The translations under genes and the position numbers were made by a program. Positions 32,431 to 41,317 of a stretch of DNA of 64,000 bases are shown here, in pieces. How positions within the stretch are numbered: position 1 is the first letter of the stretch; each line of letters opens with the position of its first letter. This DNA comes from CAXXOK01 sp964497495 (GTDB lineage Bacteria > Bacillota > Clostridia > Christensenellales > Aristaeellaceae), in assembly GCA_964497495.1 (NCBI GenBank), contig CAZCCZ010000003.1, positions 62,001-126,000 of the forward strand, in the 5' to 3' direction. The notes under the pieces are model-generated. The model did not search any database and had not been told where the DNA came from. It saw only the letters and a list, made by a program, of their open reading frames with translations.

Positions 32431-33051
32431 ATGACGAACGCGTACTCCGGAACCAGACATTTTACCCTTGCCGAGGTGTACCTGGCGGGCTACCGCATGT
32501 TCCGCTCGCTGCCGACCTTCCGGCGCGGACGCAGGAACGGCCTGCTGCCCCGGCATTTTTCGGAACGCCTGATGTTAACCGTAACGGAGGTCAACCGTTG
32601 CGCCGTGTGCTCGTACGCGCACACGAAAATGGCGCTGGAAATGGGCATGGAGCCGAAAGAGATCGAAGCCATGCTCTCCGGCGACCTTGCCGGAGCCGAC
32701 CCGGAGGAATTGCCTGCGCTCCTGTTCGCGCAGCATTACGCGGAAAGCCGCGGCAGACCCTCCGAAGCGGCGTGGCTCGCCGTTACGGCCCGCTACGGCG
32801 AGGCGAAGGCGTACGCCGTGCTGGGTGCCGTACGCATGATGACGGTGGGCAACCTGTACGGAATCCCGCTCGGGGGCTTTGTTTCCCGCCTTACCCGAAA
32901 ACCCTTACAGCCGCGGGACAGCCGCGGAAGCCTCGCGTGCGAGGTCGCCGTGCTGCTGTCTCCGCTCGTTTTCCTGCCGTGCGCGGCTGCTCACGCCCTG
33001 GCTGCTGCGGCCGTGGGCGCGCCGGTACTGGTTACGGAATCGGAACCGTAG
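32431..33051 (+). CDS. Carboxymuconolactone decarboxylase / AhpD-like protein
   Basis: A 206-residue protein with TEVNRCAVCSYAHTKMALEM near residues 50-70. E..RC..C...H is the AhpD active-site signature, used for peroxidase-linked thiol chemistry. A hydrophobic C-terminal stretch (about 168-200; ACEVAVLLSPLVFLPCAAA) could be a membrane anchor, which is not typical of AhpD. GGGAGG lies before the ATG. Likely a redox or peroxide-defence protein; its partner reductase is not in the window. Confidence 0.82.
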   Translation: MTNAYSGTRHFTLAEVYLAGYRMFRSLPTFRRGRRNGLLPRHFSERLMLTVTEVNRCAVCSYAHTKMALEMGMEPKEIEAMLSGDLAGADPEELPALLFAQHYAESRGRPSEAAWLAVTARYGEAKAYAVLGAVRMMTVGNLYGIPLGGFVSRLTRKPLQPRDSRGSLACEVAVLLSPLVFLPCAAAHALAAAAVGAPVLVTESEP

Positions 33052-33145
33052 AAGGAAGACATACGCCAAACATATCAAAAAAAGGTAATGAGGGGGCCGA
33101 CGGCGAATACGATGAACAACATCCTATACGGGGGGAGGAGAAAAA

Positions 33146-33874
33146 ATGAAAAAGCTGTTGGCCATCATCCTGGCGTTCTCGTTGCTTGGCTCGGCCGCGC
33201 TGGCCGAAACCCTCACCATCGATCTGGATAAGGCTACGATCGACGAACTGACCGCGGCCCAGGCCGCGATCGGCGACCGCATCAGCCAGCTTCGCGCGGC
33301 GAATGTTCCGGCCGGCGAGGCGATCAAGCTCTCCGGCTCCGGCACGGCCATCCAGTCCGGCGTGGAGGTCACGCAGGTGCCCGCGCGCATCATCGTGACC
33401 GGTGGGATGGATGTAACCTTCACCGGCGGCAGTTACGACCTTACCTTCAACCTGTGGCAAAAAGCCTACTCCTGCGAACAGCTCACGGAAGCCGGCACGT
33501 ACGACGTGCTGGTGGAGGGCGACGGCGACTGGACGATCACGATCGAACCCCTGAAAGACGGCGGCACGCTGGAATGCAGCGGCACCGGCCCTTACGTTAC
33601 CGACTTCTTCCCGCTGACCGGGGCCTCCATCGTCCACTGCGTCATGGATGCCTCTACCCTGGACGAATGGTCGGCCAGCCTGTATACGTCCATCGGGTAC
33701 GAGTATGAAAGCTTCGATTCGTGGACGTACGACACCGTCGTCGGCGATTCCGTCTACTCCACGCCCCTCAAGGTGGAAGGGGACGGCATCGTCAAGCCGG
33801 TCAAGGGACGCGACCAGTACTACTGGATCATCGACGTACCTCAGGGTGCTTCCTGGTCGATCAGCCTGAAGTGA
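33146..33874 (+). CDS. Exported protein of unknown function
   Basis: A 242-residue protein with a signal peptide (MKKLLAIILAFSLLGSAALA, cleavage after ALA) and no lipobox cysteine. The mature part is beta-rich with three cysteines (in AYSCEQL, LECSG and VHCVM), suited to an extracytoplasmic carbohydrate- or ligand-binding role. GGGGGGAGGAG gives a strong ribosome-binding site. No catalytic motif seen. A strong hairpin terminator follows at 33899. Confidence 0.75.
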   Translation: MKKLLAIILAFSLLGSAALAETLTIDLDKATIDELTAAQAAIGDRISQLRAANVPAGEAIKLSGSGTAIQSGVEVTQVPARIIVTGGMDVTFTGGSYDLTFNLWQKAYSCEQLTEAGTYDVLVEGDGDWTITIEPLKDGGTLECSGTGPYVTDFFPLTGASIVHCVMDASTLDEWSASLYTSIGYEYESFDSWTYDTVVGDSVYSTPLKVEGDGIVKPVKGRDQYYWIIDVPQGASWSISLK

Positions 33875-34634
33875 CGAAGACGTTCTCCATATCGGCCGAA
33901 AGGCCCGCGGGTTTCGGCCCGCGGGCCTTTATCCTGCCGGAAGCAGGCATTAAGCAATTTCCGTCATGGCCTGTGGGATGGGAAAGAGGATTATTTTTAA
34001 TCGCGGCGCTGAAACGGCCCGCGGAATTCTTCGCCGGACGGCCCCGGCGCCCGGCGCGCGGACGGCGTTTACCGCACGGGCAGTAACCGTGATACGGTTT
34101 GCACAGGATTTCGTTCACGCGGAGTTTGCTCAGCTTCCGTGTGTTCGACGCCTGCATCACCAGCGCGGTGTCCGCGTTCGCGCCGGTTCCGGCCACGGCG
34201 ATAACGGGTTCGCCGGCCCTCGCCAGCCCGCCGTCTGCCGCCATCAGCGTGATCTCGTAGCATACCTTCACGCCCTCGCAAAAGCAACGGAGAAAGTTGG
34301 CGACGACGGCGGGGGTTTGAGAACCGAACAAACCGTCTGTATGAAAGGGCATCGTCCCGAAATGGACCTGATGGCCGTTTGCTCGCAGCGTTTCCGCCGC
34401 GTCCGGAGGGAAAAGGTTTCCTTCCGCCGAGAAGCCGTACTGATGGGGGACGACGACGAGGCGGATATCCGTGCCGGTAAAATACTCCGCCGCCCGCAGG
34501 GCGGTACGGCCCGTGGTGGAAGCGAGGACGACTTTCCGGATCCCGGTTTCCGCCGCCCGCTGCTTCACCAGGGCGAATGTTTCCAGCGTATGGTCGTCCC
34601 CGGCTGTTTCGAAATAAACCGTTTCCCTTTTCAT
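33861..34634 (-). CDS. Pyruvate kinase C-terminal-domain-like protein with odd extension
   Basis: A 257-residue protein. Residues 1-190 match the stand-alone pyruvate kinase alpha/beta domain proteins (YFETAGDDHTLETFALVKQR; KVVLASTTGRTALRAAEYF; AGTGANADTALVMQASNTRK, then VNEILCKP). Family members usually stop just after this last motif, at about 190 residues. Here 60 more residues, rich in Arg, Gly and Pro, run on through the terminator hairpin to a stop at 33861. A frameshift or lost stop is likely. ATG at 34634 has GGAGG eight bases upstream; longer readings lack one. Confidence 0.72.
   Translation of the reverse strand: MKRETVYFETAGDDHTLETFALVKQRAAETGIRKVVLASTTGRTALRAAEYFTGTDIRLVVVPHQYGFSAEGNLFPPDAAETLRANGHQVHFGTMPFHTDGLFGSQTPAVVANFLRCFCEGVKVCYEITLMAADGGLARAGEPVIAVAGTGANADTALVMQASNTRKLSKLRVNEILCKPYHGYCPCGKRRPRAGRRGRPAKNSAGRFSAAIKNNPLSHPTGHDGNCLMPASGRIKARGPKPAGLSADMENVFVTSG
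33899..33930. terminator. Bidirectional terminator hairpin
   Basis: A perfect 13-bp stem, AAAGGCCCGCGGG with CCCGCGGGCCTTT, around a six-base loop. The A and T ends make it work in both directions, ending the exported-protein gene and probably the leftward gene, whose reading frame nevertheless continues through it. Confidence 0.85.
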
Positions 34635-34763
34635 ACCCGTCCTCCGTTCGTCTGTTTGGATGCCCTCATGATATACTGGGGCCGTACCGCCGCGCCAGTA
34701 CGCACTTTTCGGGAACCGGGTACCCGGCGGGGAACCGGGGGAGCCCGGATGGAGGAAATACTG
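34635..34763. promoter_or_regulatory. Divergent region with palindromic operator candidate
   Basis: CCGGGTACCCGG at 34716-34727 is a perfect 12-bp palindrome, a candidate site for the HxlR-type regulator encoded to the right. A TATACT-like box at 34671-34676 lacks a clear -35. The region separates divergent genes, the usual HxlR arrangement. Confidence 0.5.
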
Positions 34764-35114
34764 ATGATTACGTTCCATGAGAAAACCTACCGTTGCCCCG
34801 TAGAACTGACGATCAACCTGCTGGGCGGGAAATGGAAGGCGGTTCTTCTGTGGGAACTGTCCGGCAGGACGCTGCGCTTTAACGAACTGACGCGCCTGTT
34901 TCCGGACGCAACGCGCAAAATGCTGACTCAGCAGCTCAGGCAGATGGAACGAGACGGGCTGATCCTCCGGAACGAGTATCTTCAGATTCCGCCGAAAGTG
35001 GAGTATTCCCTGACGGATTTCGGCAGGTCGTTCATGCCCGTGCTGCTCTCCATGAACCAATGGGGAGAGGCCTATCTGGCGAAAATGGCGAAAGCCGGGA
35101 TAGGGAAGGACTGA
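34764..35114 (+). CDS. HxlR-family transcriptional regulator
   Basis: A 116-residue protein with CPVELTINLLGGKWKAVLLW near residue 11, RFNELTRLFPDATRKMLTQQ near 39 and KVEYSLTDFGRSFMPVL near 78. These are the three landmarks of the HxlR winged helix (Cys near the start, LxGxWK, YxLTxxG). Such proteins sense electrophiles or redox change and usually control the divergent gene, here the pyruvate-kinase-like one. ATG at 34764 follows GGAGGA by seven bases; an ATG at 34749 overlaps that site. Confidence 0.93.
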   Translation: MITFHEKTYRCPVELTINLLGGKWKAVLLWELSGRTLRFNELTRLFPDATRKMLTQQLRQMERDGLILRNEYLQIPPKVEYSLTDFGRSFMPVLLSMNQWGEAYLAKMAKAGIGKD

Positions 35115-35541
35115 CGCGCGGCCGCCCCGCGCCTGTACGGTTTTCAGATGCGGCGGGTACGGCGAGGCGACGGTCGGCAGCCCTGAGGCAGCGCCGTCGA
35201 CCCTTCGAAGGGCATTGGCGGAGGTTGGCAGATATCCTTCAATACTTAATTCAATTATGAAATATGTATAGATATATGAGACGCCGCAATGCCGAAATCG
35301 TATTCGAATGCCTGATAAAAGGCCATATTGTACAAAATTTCAAGGCGGCCTATTGACACCTTCACCGACGGGTGCTATAGTGTAGAAAACGATTACTGAC
35401 CCGGAACGCGCTGAACCTGCGGGATTACCTCCGTAAACGTCGGAAATTCCCGCAATCGCTTTTCGGTTTTTTAGGCGTACCCCCGGCAACGGCGAGCCGA
35501 AACGGACTTTTTACTGCCGGACAGGGAGAGGACGATGCGGC
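35115..35541. other. Long control region before the LacI gene
   Basis: 427 bases without a gene. It begins with a CCCTTCGAAGGG palindrome (35201-35212) and an AT-rich stretch (35230-35275). The promoter and operator at 35353-35397 are listed separately. The leader of about 150 bases contains a weak GCGGGA...TCCCGC pairing (35428-35455) followed by a T-rich run near 35470, which might attenuate transcription. No riboswitch class is recognised. Confidence 0.55.
35353..35397 (+). promoter_or_regulatory. Promoter with LacI-type operator
   Basis: TTGACA (35353-35358) and TATAGT (35376-35381) with a 17-base spacer. AGAAAACGATTACT (35384-35397) lies at the expected start site and matches the central part of LacI/CcpA-type operators (AANCGNT), with mismatches only at the outer bases. 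It could give autoregulation or catabolite control. Confidence 0.75.
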
Positions 35542-36582
35542 ATGGCGACCATGGTGGATGTGGCCAGACGGGCCCGTGTGTCCGTCGCCACGGTCTCCCG
35601 GGTGCTCAACGACCAGGCCACCGTTGCGCCGGAACTGGCAGCCCGTGTGCGCAAGGCGGTGGAGGCGCTGCAATACGAGCCGAACTTCACGGCCCGCAAC
35701 CTGCGCCGCAACGAGAGCCGCACGCTGGTGATCCTCGTGCCGAACATCACCAACCCTTACTACGCCAACATCATCGCAGGCATCGCGCAGGGCGCGCAGG
35801 AGAACGGATACAGTTCCTTTCTATTTAACACCGAGGGCAAGCGGGAACTGGAGGAGCAGATGCTGGAACGTCTGCGCAAGCATCAGGCGGACGGCGCCAT
35901 CCTCCTGGCGGCGGAACTGGGCTCGGACTGGATCAACGACTACGCCGCGGAATACCCGCTGGTGCAGTGCTCGGAGTTCGACCCCCGCTTTCCCATTCCG
36001 CGCGTCTGCGTGGATAATTATCAGGCTACGCGGGACGTGGTGGATTACCTGGTTTCCATCGGGCACACCCGCATCGGCACCATCAGTATCGAGAACCGCT
36101 TTTTTTCCACCGCGGAACGGCTGCGCGGCTACCGGGACGGGCTTGCCGGGGCCGGGCTTCCGGTGGAGGAGGACTACGTTCGTTTCGCCCGCGGCGGCTA
36201 CACCTTCCGCATGGGCTTCGAGGCCGCCCGTTCCCTGCTGGCGCAGGAAAAGCGGCCCACCGCGCTGTTCTGCGTATCCGACATGCTGGCGCTGGGCGCC
36301 ATCGAGGGCGCGAGGGACATGGGCTTTCGGGTGCCCCGGGACGTGACGGTCGTCGGCTTCGACGACGTGGAATATACGACGATGTTCCATCCCTACGTGA
36401 CGACGGTCGTGCAGCCCTGCTTCCAGATCGGGCATACGGCGCTGGAGGCGGTTTGCGGGCTGATACGGCATCAGCCGGTGCCCGCGCAGGTCATCCTGCC
36501 CCACAAGCTGGTGGTGCGGGAATCCTCGGCCCCGTACGACCGGCAATTGGCGAAATTCACATCCCGCGCAACGGGATGTTGA
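35542..36582 (+). CDS. LacI-family transcriptional regulator
   Basis: A 346-residue protein. The N-terminal helix-turn-helix (MVDVARRARVSVATVSRVLN, residues 4-23) and hinge (FTARNLRRNESRTLVILVPN) are standard. The sugar-binding domain fills the rest (NPYYANIIAGI near 72, GFDDVEYTTMFHPYVTTV near 273). It probably controls the importer and sugar enzymes immediately downstream by releasing its operator when the substrate binds. The next gene starts 21 bases later, so the regulator may be cotranscribed with the importer. Confidence 0.93.
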   Translation: MATMVDVARRARVSVATVSRVLNDQATVAPELAARVRKAVEALQYEPNFTARNLRRNESRTLVILVPNITNPYYANIIAGIAQGAQENGYSSFLFNTEGKRELEEQMLERLRKHQADGAILLAAELGSDWINDYAAEYPLVQCSEFDPRFPIPRVCVDNYQATRDVVDYLVSIGHTRIGTISIENRFFSTAERLRGYRDGLAGAGLPVEEDYVRFARGGYTFRMGFEAARSLLAQEKRPTALFCVSDMLALGAIEGARDMGFRVPRDVTVVGFDDVEYTTMFHPYVTTVVQPCFQIGHTALEAVCGLIRHQPVPAQVILPHKLVVRESSAPYDRQLAKFTSRATGC

Positions 36583-36603
36583 TAAAAAAGGGAGGCTATA
36601 TCC

Positions 36604-37629
36604 ATGAAGAAACTGCTGGCTCTGGTTCTGTCTCTTGCCCTGGTGCTCGCTTCCACCGCCGCTTTGGCGGAGGGAATCAAGCTGGGCATCGTCACCCCTG
36701 ACGCGGATCACGGCTTCACCGGCGAGAGCGTCGCGCACGCCCGCGCGGAAGCCGAGGCCCTGAAGGCGTCCGGCGTGATCGGGGACTACATGATGGGCGT
36801 GGGCGGCGAAGCGTCCAAGCAAATCCAGGCGATCGACGACATCCTCACCTGGGGCCCCGACGTCATCATGCTCTGGCCGCTGGAAGGCGATCAGCTCCGT
36901 AACGCGGCGCAGACCATCGTGGACGAGGGCGTTCCGCTGATCATCTACGACCGTCTCATCGAGAACTTCACCGGTTATGCCGCCGAGATCATGGGCGACA
37001 ACGAAAAGATCGGCAACATGATGGGCGAATACCTGCTCAACTACTTCGCCGACCAGCTCAAGGCCGGCGAGACCCTGACCTACCTGCTCTTCATCGGCGA
37101 CAGCTCCACCGTTTCCAAGCAGCGCACCGAGGGCATGACCAGCGTGCTGGACGCCTCCGAGTACAAGGATCAGTTCAAGCTCGTTACCGACGCCTTCCAG
37201 ACCGACTGGTCCAACGCGAAGTCCCAGGAGTTCATGGAGAACTGGCTGAGCACCGCGGATCCCGCCACCGTCGCGGACCTGGACTTCATCTGCACGCATG
37301 ACGACGAGATCGTGGACGGCATCATGACCGTCATCGAGGACAGCACGGCGCTGACCAACCTGAAGATCATCACCTCCGTGGGCGGCCGCCGCGAGACCCT
37401 CTCCACCTTCAAGAACATCCAGAAGCCCGAACTGCTGACCTACTACTTCAGCCCCTCCTACATCCGCGAGGCCATCCGCCTGGCCGTGGCGACCGTCACC
37501 ACCGGCGAATACCAGGGCCAGAAGATCGACGGGCAGCTGTTCCTGATCCCGACCATCGAGATCGACAAGAACACCGTGGCCGACTACGAAGCCAGCCAGG
37601 AGTACGCCGACCGGTACAGCATCAACTGA
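36604..37629 (+). CDS. Sugar ABC importer binding protein (RbsB type)
   Basis: A 341-residue protein. A signal peptide (MKKLLALVLSLALVLASTAA, cut before EGIK) has no lipobox cysteine. The mature part is a periplasmic-binding-protein type 1 fold (KLGIVTPDADHGFTG; IDDILTWGPDVIMLWPLEG). It captures a sugar or polyol outside the cell and hands it to the RbsA/RbsC-type pair downstream. A long hairpin separates it from the ATPase gene, as is common where the binding protein must be made in excess. Substrate unknown. Confidence 0.92.
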   Translation: MKKLLALVLSLALVLASTAALAEGIKLGIVTPDADHGFTGESVAHARAEAEALKASGVIGDYMMGVGGEASKQIQAIDDILTWGPDVIMLWPLEGDQLRNAAQTIVDEGVPLIIYDRLIENFTGYAAEIMGDNEKIGNMMGEYLLNYFADQLKAGETLTYLLFIGDSSTVSKQRTEGMTSVLDASEYKDQFKLVTDAFQTDWSNAKSQEFMENWLSTADPATVADLDFICTHDDEIVDGIMTVIEDSTALTNLKIITSVGGRRETLSTFKNIQKPELLTYYFSPSYIREAIRLAVATVTTGEYQGQKIDGQLFLIPTIEIDKNTVADYEASQEYADRYSIN

Positions 37630-37669
37630 CCGCCGGTAAACCGATCCAACCGTAACTGATCGACAGACG

Positions 37670-37694
37670 GCCGGCCGGCGTCATGCCGGCCGGC
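37670..37694 (+). other. GC hairpin between binding-protein and ATPase genes
   Basis: GCCGGCCGGC pairs with an identical (self-complementary) arm over a GTCAT loop, without T-run. It probably stabilises the upstream mRNA end or attenuates transcription. Confidence 0.75.
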
Positions 37695-37725
37695 TCTCCT
37701 TCTGAAACCGAGGAGGAAACCGCCG

Positions 37726-39246
37726 TTGCTGACTGAGATGAAAGGAATCGTGATGGATTTTGGGCCCGTACGCGCGGTAGACCACGTGGATTTCACGGTG
37801 AAACCCGGTGAGATCGTCGGTCTGCTGGGCGAAAACGGCGCCGGAAAATCCACGCTGATGAACGTGCTGGCAGGCACGTTTCCCCCCACGGAGGGCGAGA
37901 TCCTGCTGGACGGGCGCACGGTGCGCGTAGGCAGCGCGCTGCAGGCCATGAAGCTGGGTATCCGCTTCATCCACCAGGAACTGAACCTTTGCAACGACCT
38001 GAACGTATTCGAGAACCTGTACCTCGCGCAGGAACTGCTGGGCGCGGGCCGCCTGCTGAACAAAAAAGAAATGGCGGAGCGCACCGGCGAGGTGTTCGCG
38101 CGGATGCGCGTGAACATCGACCCCTGGACGGTCGTCAAGAACCTGCAGCCCGCGGAAAAGCAGCTGGTGGAAATCGCCAGGGCGCTGCTTTTCAAATGCG
38201 ACCTCATCATTATGGACGAGCCGACCACGGCCCTGTCCAACCGCGAGATTGAAAATCTGTTCGTCATCATGCGCCAGCTTCGGGCGGAGGGCGTATCTTT
38301 TATCTATATATCCCACAAGATGCCGGAAATCTTTGAAATCTGCGAGACGTATTACGTGCTTCGGGACGGCAGGCTGGTCGGCAGCGGCCGGATCGCCGAC
38401 ACGACCGAAAGCCTCATCACGGAGATGATGATCGGCCGCGCGCTGGCCCAGGACGACTTCACGAATAAAGAGTATTTCGGAACCGACGAGGTGGCGCTGG
38501 AAGCCGAGCATTTATCCGGCGACAGTTTTTCGGACATTTCTTTCAGGCTGCATAAGGGGGAGATCATGGCGTTCACCGGCCTGCAAAGCTCCGGCCGGGA
38601 CATGCTTGCGGACGCGCTTTTCGGCGTCATCCCCTTCACGGGCAGTCTGAAGGTCAACGGCAGGAGCATGCAGAAGGTTTCCATCCGCGGTTTTATGCGC
38701 CGCGGGGTGGCCATGGTGCCCCGCTCGCGCAAGGAGCGCGGCATCCATAACGACCTGAGCATCGTGGACAACAACTCGATGGGCTTTTACAACACGCGCA
38801 TGAAGAGCCTGCTGATCAGCCCCAAAACGGAACGGGCCCGCTTCCGCCGCGTGAAGGAAGAGCTTTCCATCAAGGCGGATAACCCGAAAAATCCCATCAC
38901 CTCCCTTTCCGGCGGCAACCAGCAGAAGGTGATCCTGGGCCGCTGGCTGGAAACCGACGCGGACGTGCTGATCTTCGACAACCCCACGCAGGGCATCGAC
39001 GTGGGCACCAAGTTTGAAATTTATCACCTGATCCTGAACCTGGCCCGTAAAGGGAAAGCCGTGCTCGTGTTTTCGCAGGAGTTCCCCGAAATTTTCAAGG
39101 TGGCGGATTCCTGCGTGGTCATGTACAAGGGCAGGGTCAACGCCGTGCTCCCCCGCGCGGAGCTGACGGAAAAGAATATGATGTATTATTCCACAGGATC
39201 GAATTTGGAGGGCATGAAGCATGAGCAAACCGACCGGGCGCAGTAA
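37726..39246 (+). CDS. Sugar ABC importer ATPase (RbsA/MglA type, two domains)
   Basis: A 506-residue protein with two ABC domains. The first has Walker A GENGAGKST near residue 38, signature region NLQPAEKQLVEIARALLF and Walker B LIIMDEPTTALSN. The second has a degenerate Walker A (GLQSSGRD near 286), signature SLSGGNQQKVILGRWL near 392 and LIFDNPTQGIDVG. A weak second site is normal for this class. It powers the RbsC-type permease downstream. TTG at 37726 is nine bases after AGGAGG; ATG at 37738 is an alternative. Confidence 0.93.
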   Translation: MLTEMKGIVMDFGPVRAVDHVDFTVKPGEIVGLLGENGAGKSTLMNVLAGTFPPTEGEILLDGRTVRVGSALQAMKLGIRFIHQELNLCNDLNVFENLYLAQELLGAGRLLNKKEMAERTGEVFARMRVNIDPWTVVKNLQPAEKQLVEIARALLFKCDLIIMDEPTTALSNREIENLFVIMRQLRAEGVSFIYISHKMPEIFEICETYYVLRDGRLVGSGRIADTTESLITEMMIGRALAQDDFTNKEYFGTDEVALEAEHLSGDSFSDISFRLHKGEIMAFTGLQSSGRDMLADALFGVIPFTGSLKVNGRSMQKVSIRGFMRRGVAMVPRSRKERGIHNDLSIVDNNSMGFYNTRMKSLLISPKTERARFRRVKEELSIKADNPKNPITSLSGGNQQKVILGRWLETDADVLIFDNPTQGIDVGTKFEIYHLILNLARKGKAVLVFSQEFPEIFKVADSCVVMYKGRVNAVLPRAELTEKNMMYYSTGSNLEGMKHEQTDRAQ

Positions 39247-40243
39247 CGGCGGGCAAGGCGTCGCTTTGAGGACCGCGGGAAAGAAGCTGTTCTCCGATTA
39301 CAGCTACATGGTATCCTTCATCCTCATTCTGACCATCGCCGTGTCCGTGAACCCCAACTTTTTCAAGTGGCGCAACATCACCAACATCTTCGTGCAGTCC
39401 TCCATGATCGGCGTCATCGCCCTGGGCATGACCATGGTCATCTGCGCCGGGCAGATCGATATTTCCGTAGGCGCGCAGGTCGCCATCATCTCCGGCTTCG
39501 GCATCGAGGTGCTCAACTATACGCACGACATCTGGCTGATGCTTCTGTTCTGCCTGGCGTTCGGCGCGTTCATCGGCACGTTCAACGGCCTGCTGGTCGC
39601 CAAGGGCCGTATGCCCGCCATGATCGCCACGCTCGCGGTGCAAACCTCCTGCCGCGCCATCATCAACCATTTCGGGCAGGGCGGCCCCTTCACCGTGGCC
39701 AACGGCATCTCCACCGAACCGTATTACGAGGCTTTCCGCGCGGTCGCTAACGGAAACGTGGACGTTTTCGGCGTTAAATTCCCGTACCCTATGCTGATCC
39801 TGATCCTCGTATCGCTGCTCTTCGGGCTCATCATGCAGCGCACGCGCTTGGGCAAGCACATTTACGCCGTGGGCAGCAACGAGGTTTCCGCCCGGCTCTC
39901 CGGCGTCAACGTAGGCCGCACCAAGATCGCCGTGTTCAGCATTACGGGGCTCATGTGCGGCTTCGCCAGCTGGATCTACGCTTCCCGCCTGATGGCGGTG
40001 GCGGCCGCCAGCGCGGGCAACCTGTTCGAGATGGACGCCATCGCCGCCGTCGCCATCGGCGGCACCGCCATGAGCGGAGGCCGCGGCAAGATCATCGGCA
40101 CGTTCCTGGGCGTCATCATGTTCAAGATCATCAACAACATCCTGGTGGCCGCGCAGGTGCCCACGTTCCTCAACGGCGCCATCAGCGGCGGCATCATCAT
40201 CATCGCCGTTCTTTTGCAAAACGTCCGCGGCGATAAGAAGTAA
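39221..40243 (+). CDS. Sugar ABC importer permease (RbsC type)
   Basis: A 340-residue membrane protein with about ten hydrophobic segments, including MIGVIALGMTMVICAGQIDI, the typical RbsC motif (G-M-T..I..GGIDLS variant), and the cytoplasmic loop GSNEVSARLSGVNV that contacts the ATPase. It overlaps the ATPase gene by 26 bases, so they are coupled. It forms the channel of the importer. Confidence 0.93.
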   Translation: MSKPTGRSNGGQGVALRTAGKKLFSDYSYMVSFILILTIAVSVNPNFFKWRNITNIFVQSSMIGVIALGMTMVICAGQIDISVGAQVAIISGFGIEVLNYTHDIWLMLLFCLAFGAFIGTFNGLLVAKGRMPAMIATLAVQTSCRAIINHFGQGGPFTVANGISTEPYYEAFRAVANGNVDVFGVKFPYPMLILILVSLLFGLIMQRTRLGKHIYAVGSNEVSARLSGVNVGRTKIAVFSITGLMCGFASWIYASRLMAVAAASAGNLFEMDAIAAVAIGGTAMSGGRGKIIGTFLGVIMFKIINNILVAAQVPTFLNGAISGGIIIIAVLLQNVRGDKK

Positions 40244-40258
40244 AGGAGGGCACGGCCC

Positions 40259-41302
40259 ATGCTCAACATCGGTATCATCGGCTGCGGTAAGATCACGCAG
40301 GTGCGCCACGCGCCGGAATACGCGGAAAACCCGCAGTGCCGCCTGACCGCCTTCTACGACTTTATTCCCGAGCGCGCGCAGGAAACGGCGGAACGGTACG
40401 GCGGCAAGGCATACCCCAGCGTGGACGCCCTGCTGGACAGCGGCGTGGACGCCGTCAGCGTCTGCGTGGCCAACGCGGATCACGCCGCCGTGACCCTGAA
40501 AGCGCTGGAAAAGGGCAAGCACGTGCTGTGCGAGAAGCCCATGGCAACGACGCTGGCGGATTGCGAGGCCATGGCGCGGTCGGCGCGGGAACGCGGCCTC
40601 ACGCTGATGCTGGGGCACAACCAGCGGCTGGCCGGGGCCCACGCGGAGGCCCGCAAACGCGTGGAAGCGGGGGAGATCGGCCGGGTCATCAGCTTCCGCA
40701 CGACCTTCGGCCACCCCGGGCCGGAAGGCTGGACGGGGCAGAAGAACTCCTGGTTTTTCGATCCGAAGCGCGCGGTGTTCGGCGTGCTGGCCGATTTGGG
40801 CATTCACAAGACGGATTTGTTGCAATACCTGCTGGGCGAGCCCATCGTGGCCGTCAAGGCGTCCTTCCGGACGCTGGACAAGAAATACCCGGACGGCTCG
40901 CCCATCGACGTGGACGACAACGCCTTCTGCATCTACCGCACCGAAAGCGGCGCCACGGGCACGATGCACGTAAGCTGGACGTTCTACGGGGAGGAGGACA
41001 ACTCCACCGTTCTCTACGGCACCAAAGGCATCCTGCGCTGCTACGCGGATCCCGTATACTCCCTGATCGCGGAACATCCCGGCGGCGAAACGGAAAGGGT
41101 CGCGCTGGACGCTATGACCTCCAATAAAGAGCAGACGTCGGGCGGGCGCACCTCCACCGGCGTGATCGATACCTTCGTTCACAGCGTCCTGACCGGGGAA
41201 AAGTCGGTCTGCGACGCGCAGGAGGCGCTACGGTCCATGCGCGTGATCTTCGCGGCGCAGCGCTCCGCCAGGGAAGACCGGGAAATCATCATCGAGGCGT
41301 AA
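40259..41302 (+). CDS. Gfo/Idh/MocA-family dehydrogenase
   Basis: A 347-residue protein with an N-terminal NAD(P)-binding Rossmann fold (IGIIGCGKITQVRHAPEYAE), the EKPMATTLADCEAMA motif near residue 93 whose lysine is part of the active site, and a C-terminal domain (about 125-340) with LGIHKTDLLQYLLGEP. These enzymes oxidise or reduce sugars and inositol. Its place right after the importer suggests it acts on the imported compound. 15 bases separate it from the next gene. Confidence 0.93.
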   Translation: MLNIGIIGCGKITQVRHAPEYAENPQCRLTAFYDFIPERAQETAERYGGKAYPSVDALLDSGVDAVSVCVANADHAAVTLKALEKGKHVLCEKPMATTLADCEAMARSARERGLTLMLGHNQRLAGAHAEARKRVEAGEIGRVISFRTTFGHPGPEGWTGQKNSWFFDPKRAVFGVLADLGIHKTDLLQYLLGEPIVAVKASFRTLDKKYPDGSPIDVDDNAFCIYRTESGATGTMHVSWTFYGEEDNSTVLYGTKGILRCYADPVYSLIAEHPGGETERVALDAMTSNKEQTSGGRTSTGVIDTFVHSVLTGEKSVCDAQEALRSMRVIFAAQRSAREDREIIIEA

Positions 41303-41317
41303 GGAGGAACGACGGTC

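Noticed and set aside
39137..41182. Long leftward open frame opposite the RbsC-type permease and dehydrogenase genes
   Set aside because: GC-rich mirror frame; the product is rich in His, Arg and Ala without motifs, while the rightward genes have clear families and ribosome-binding sites.
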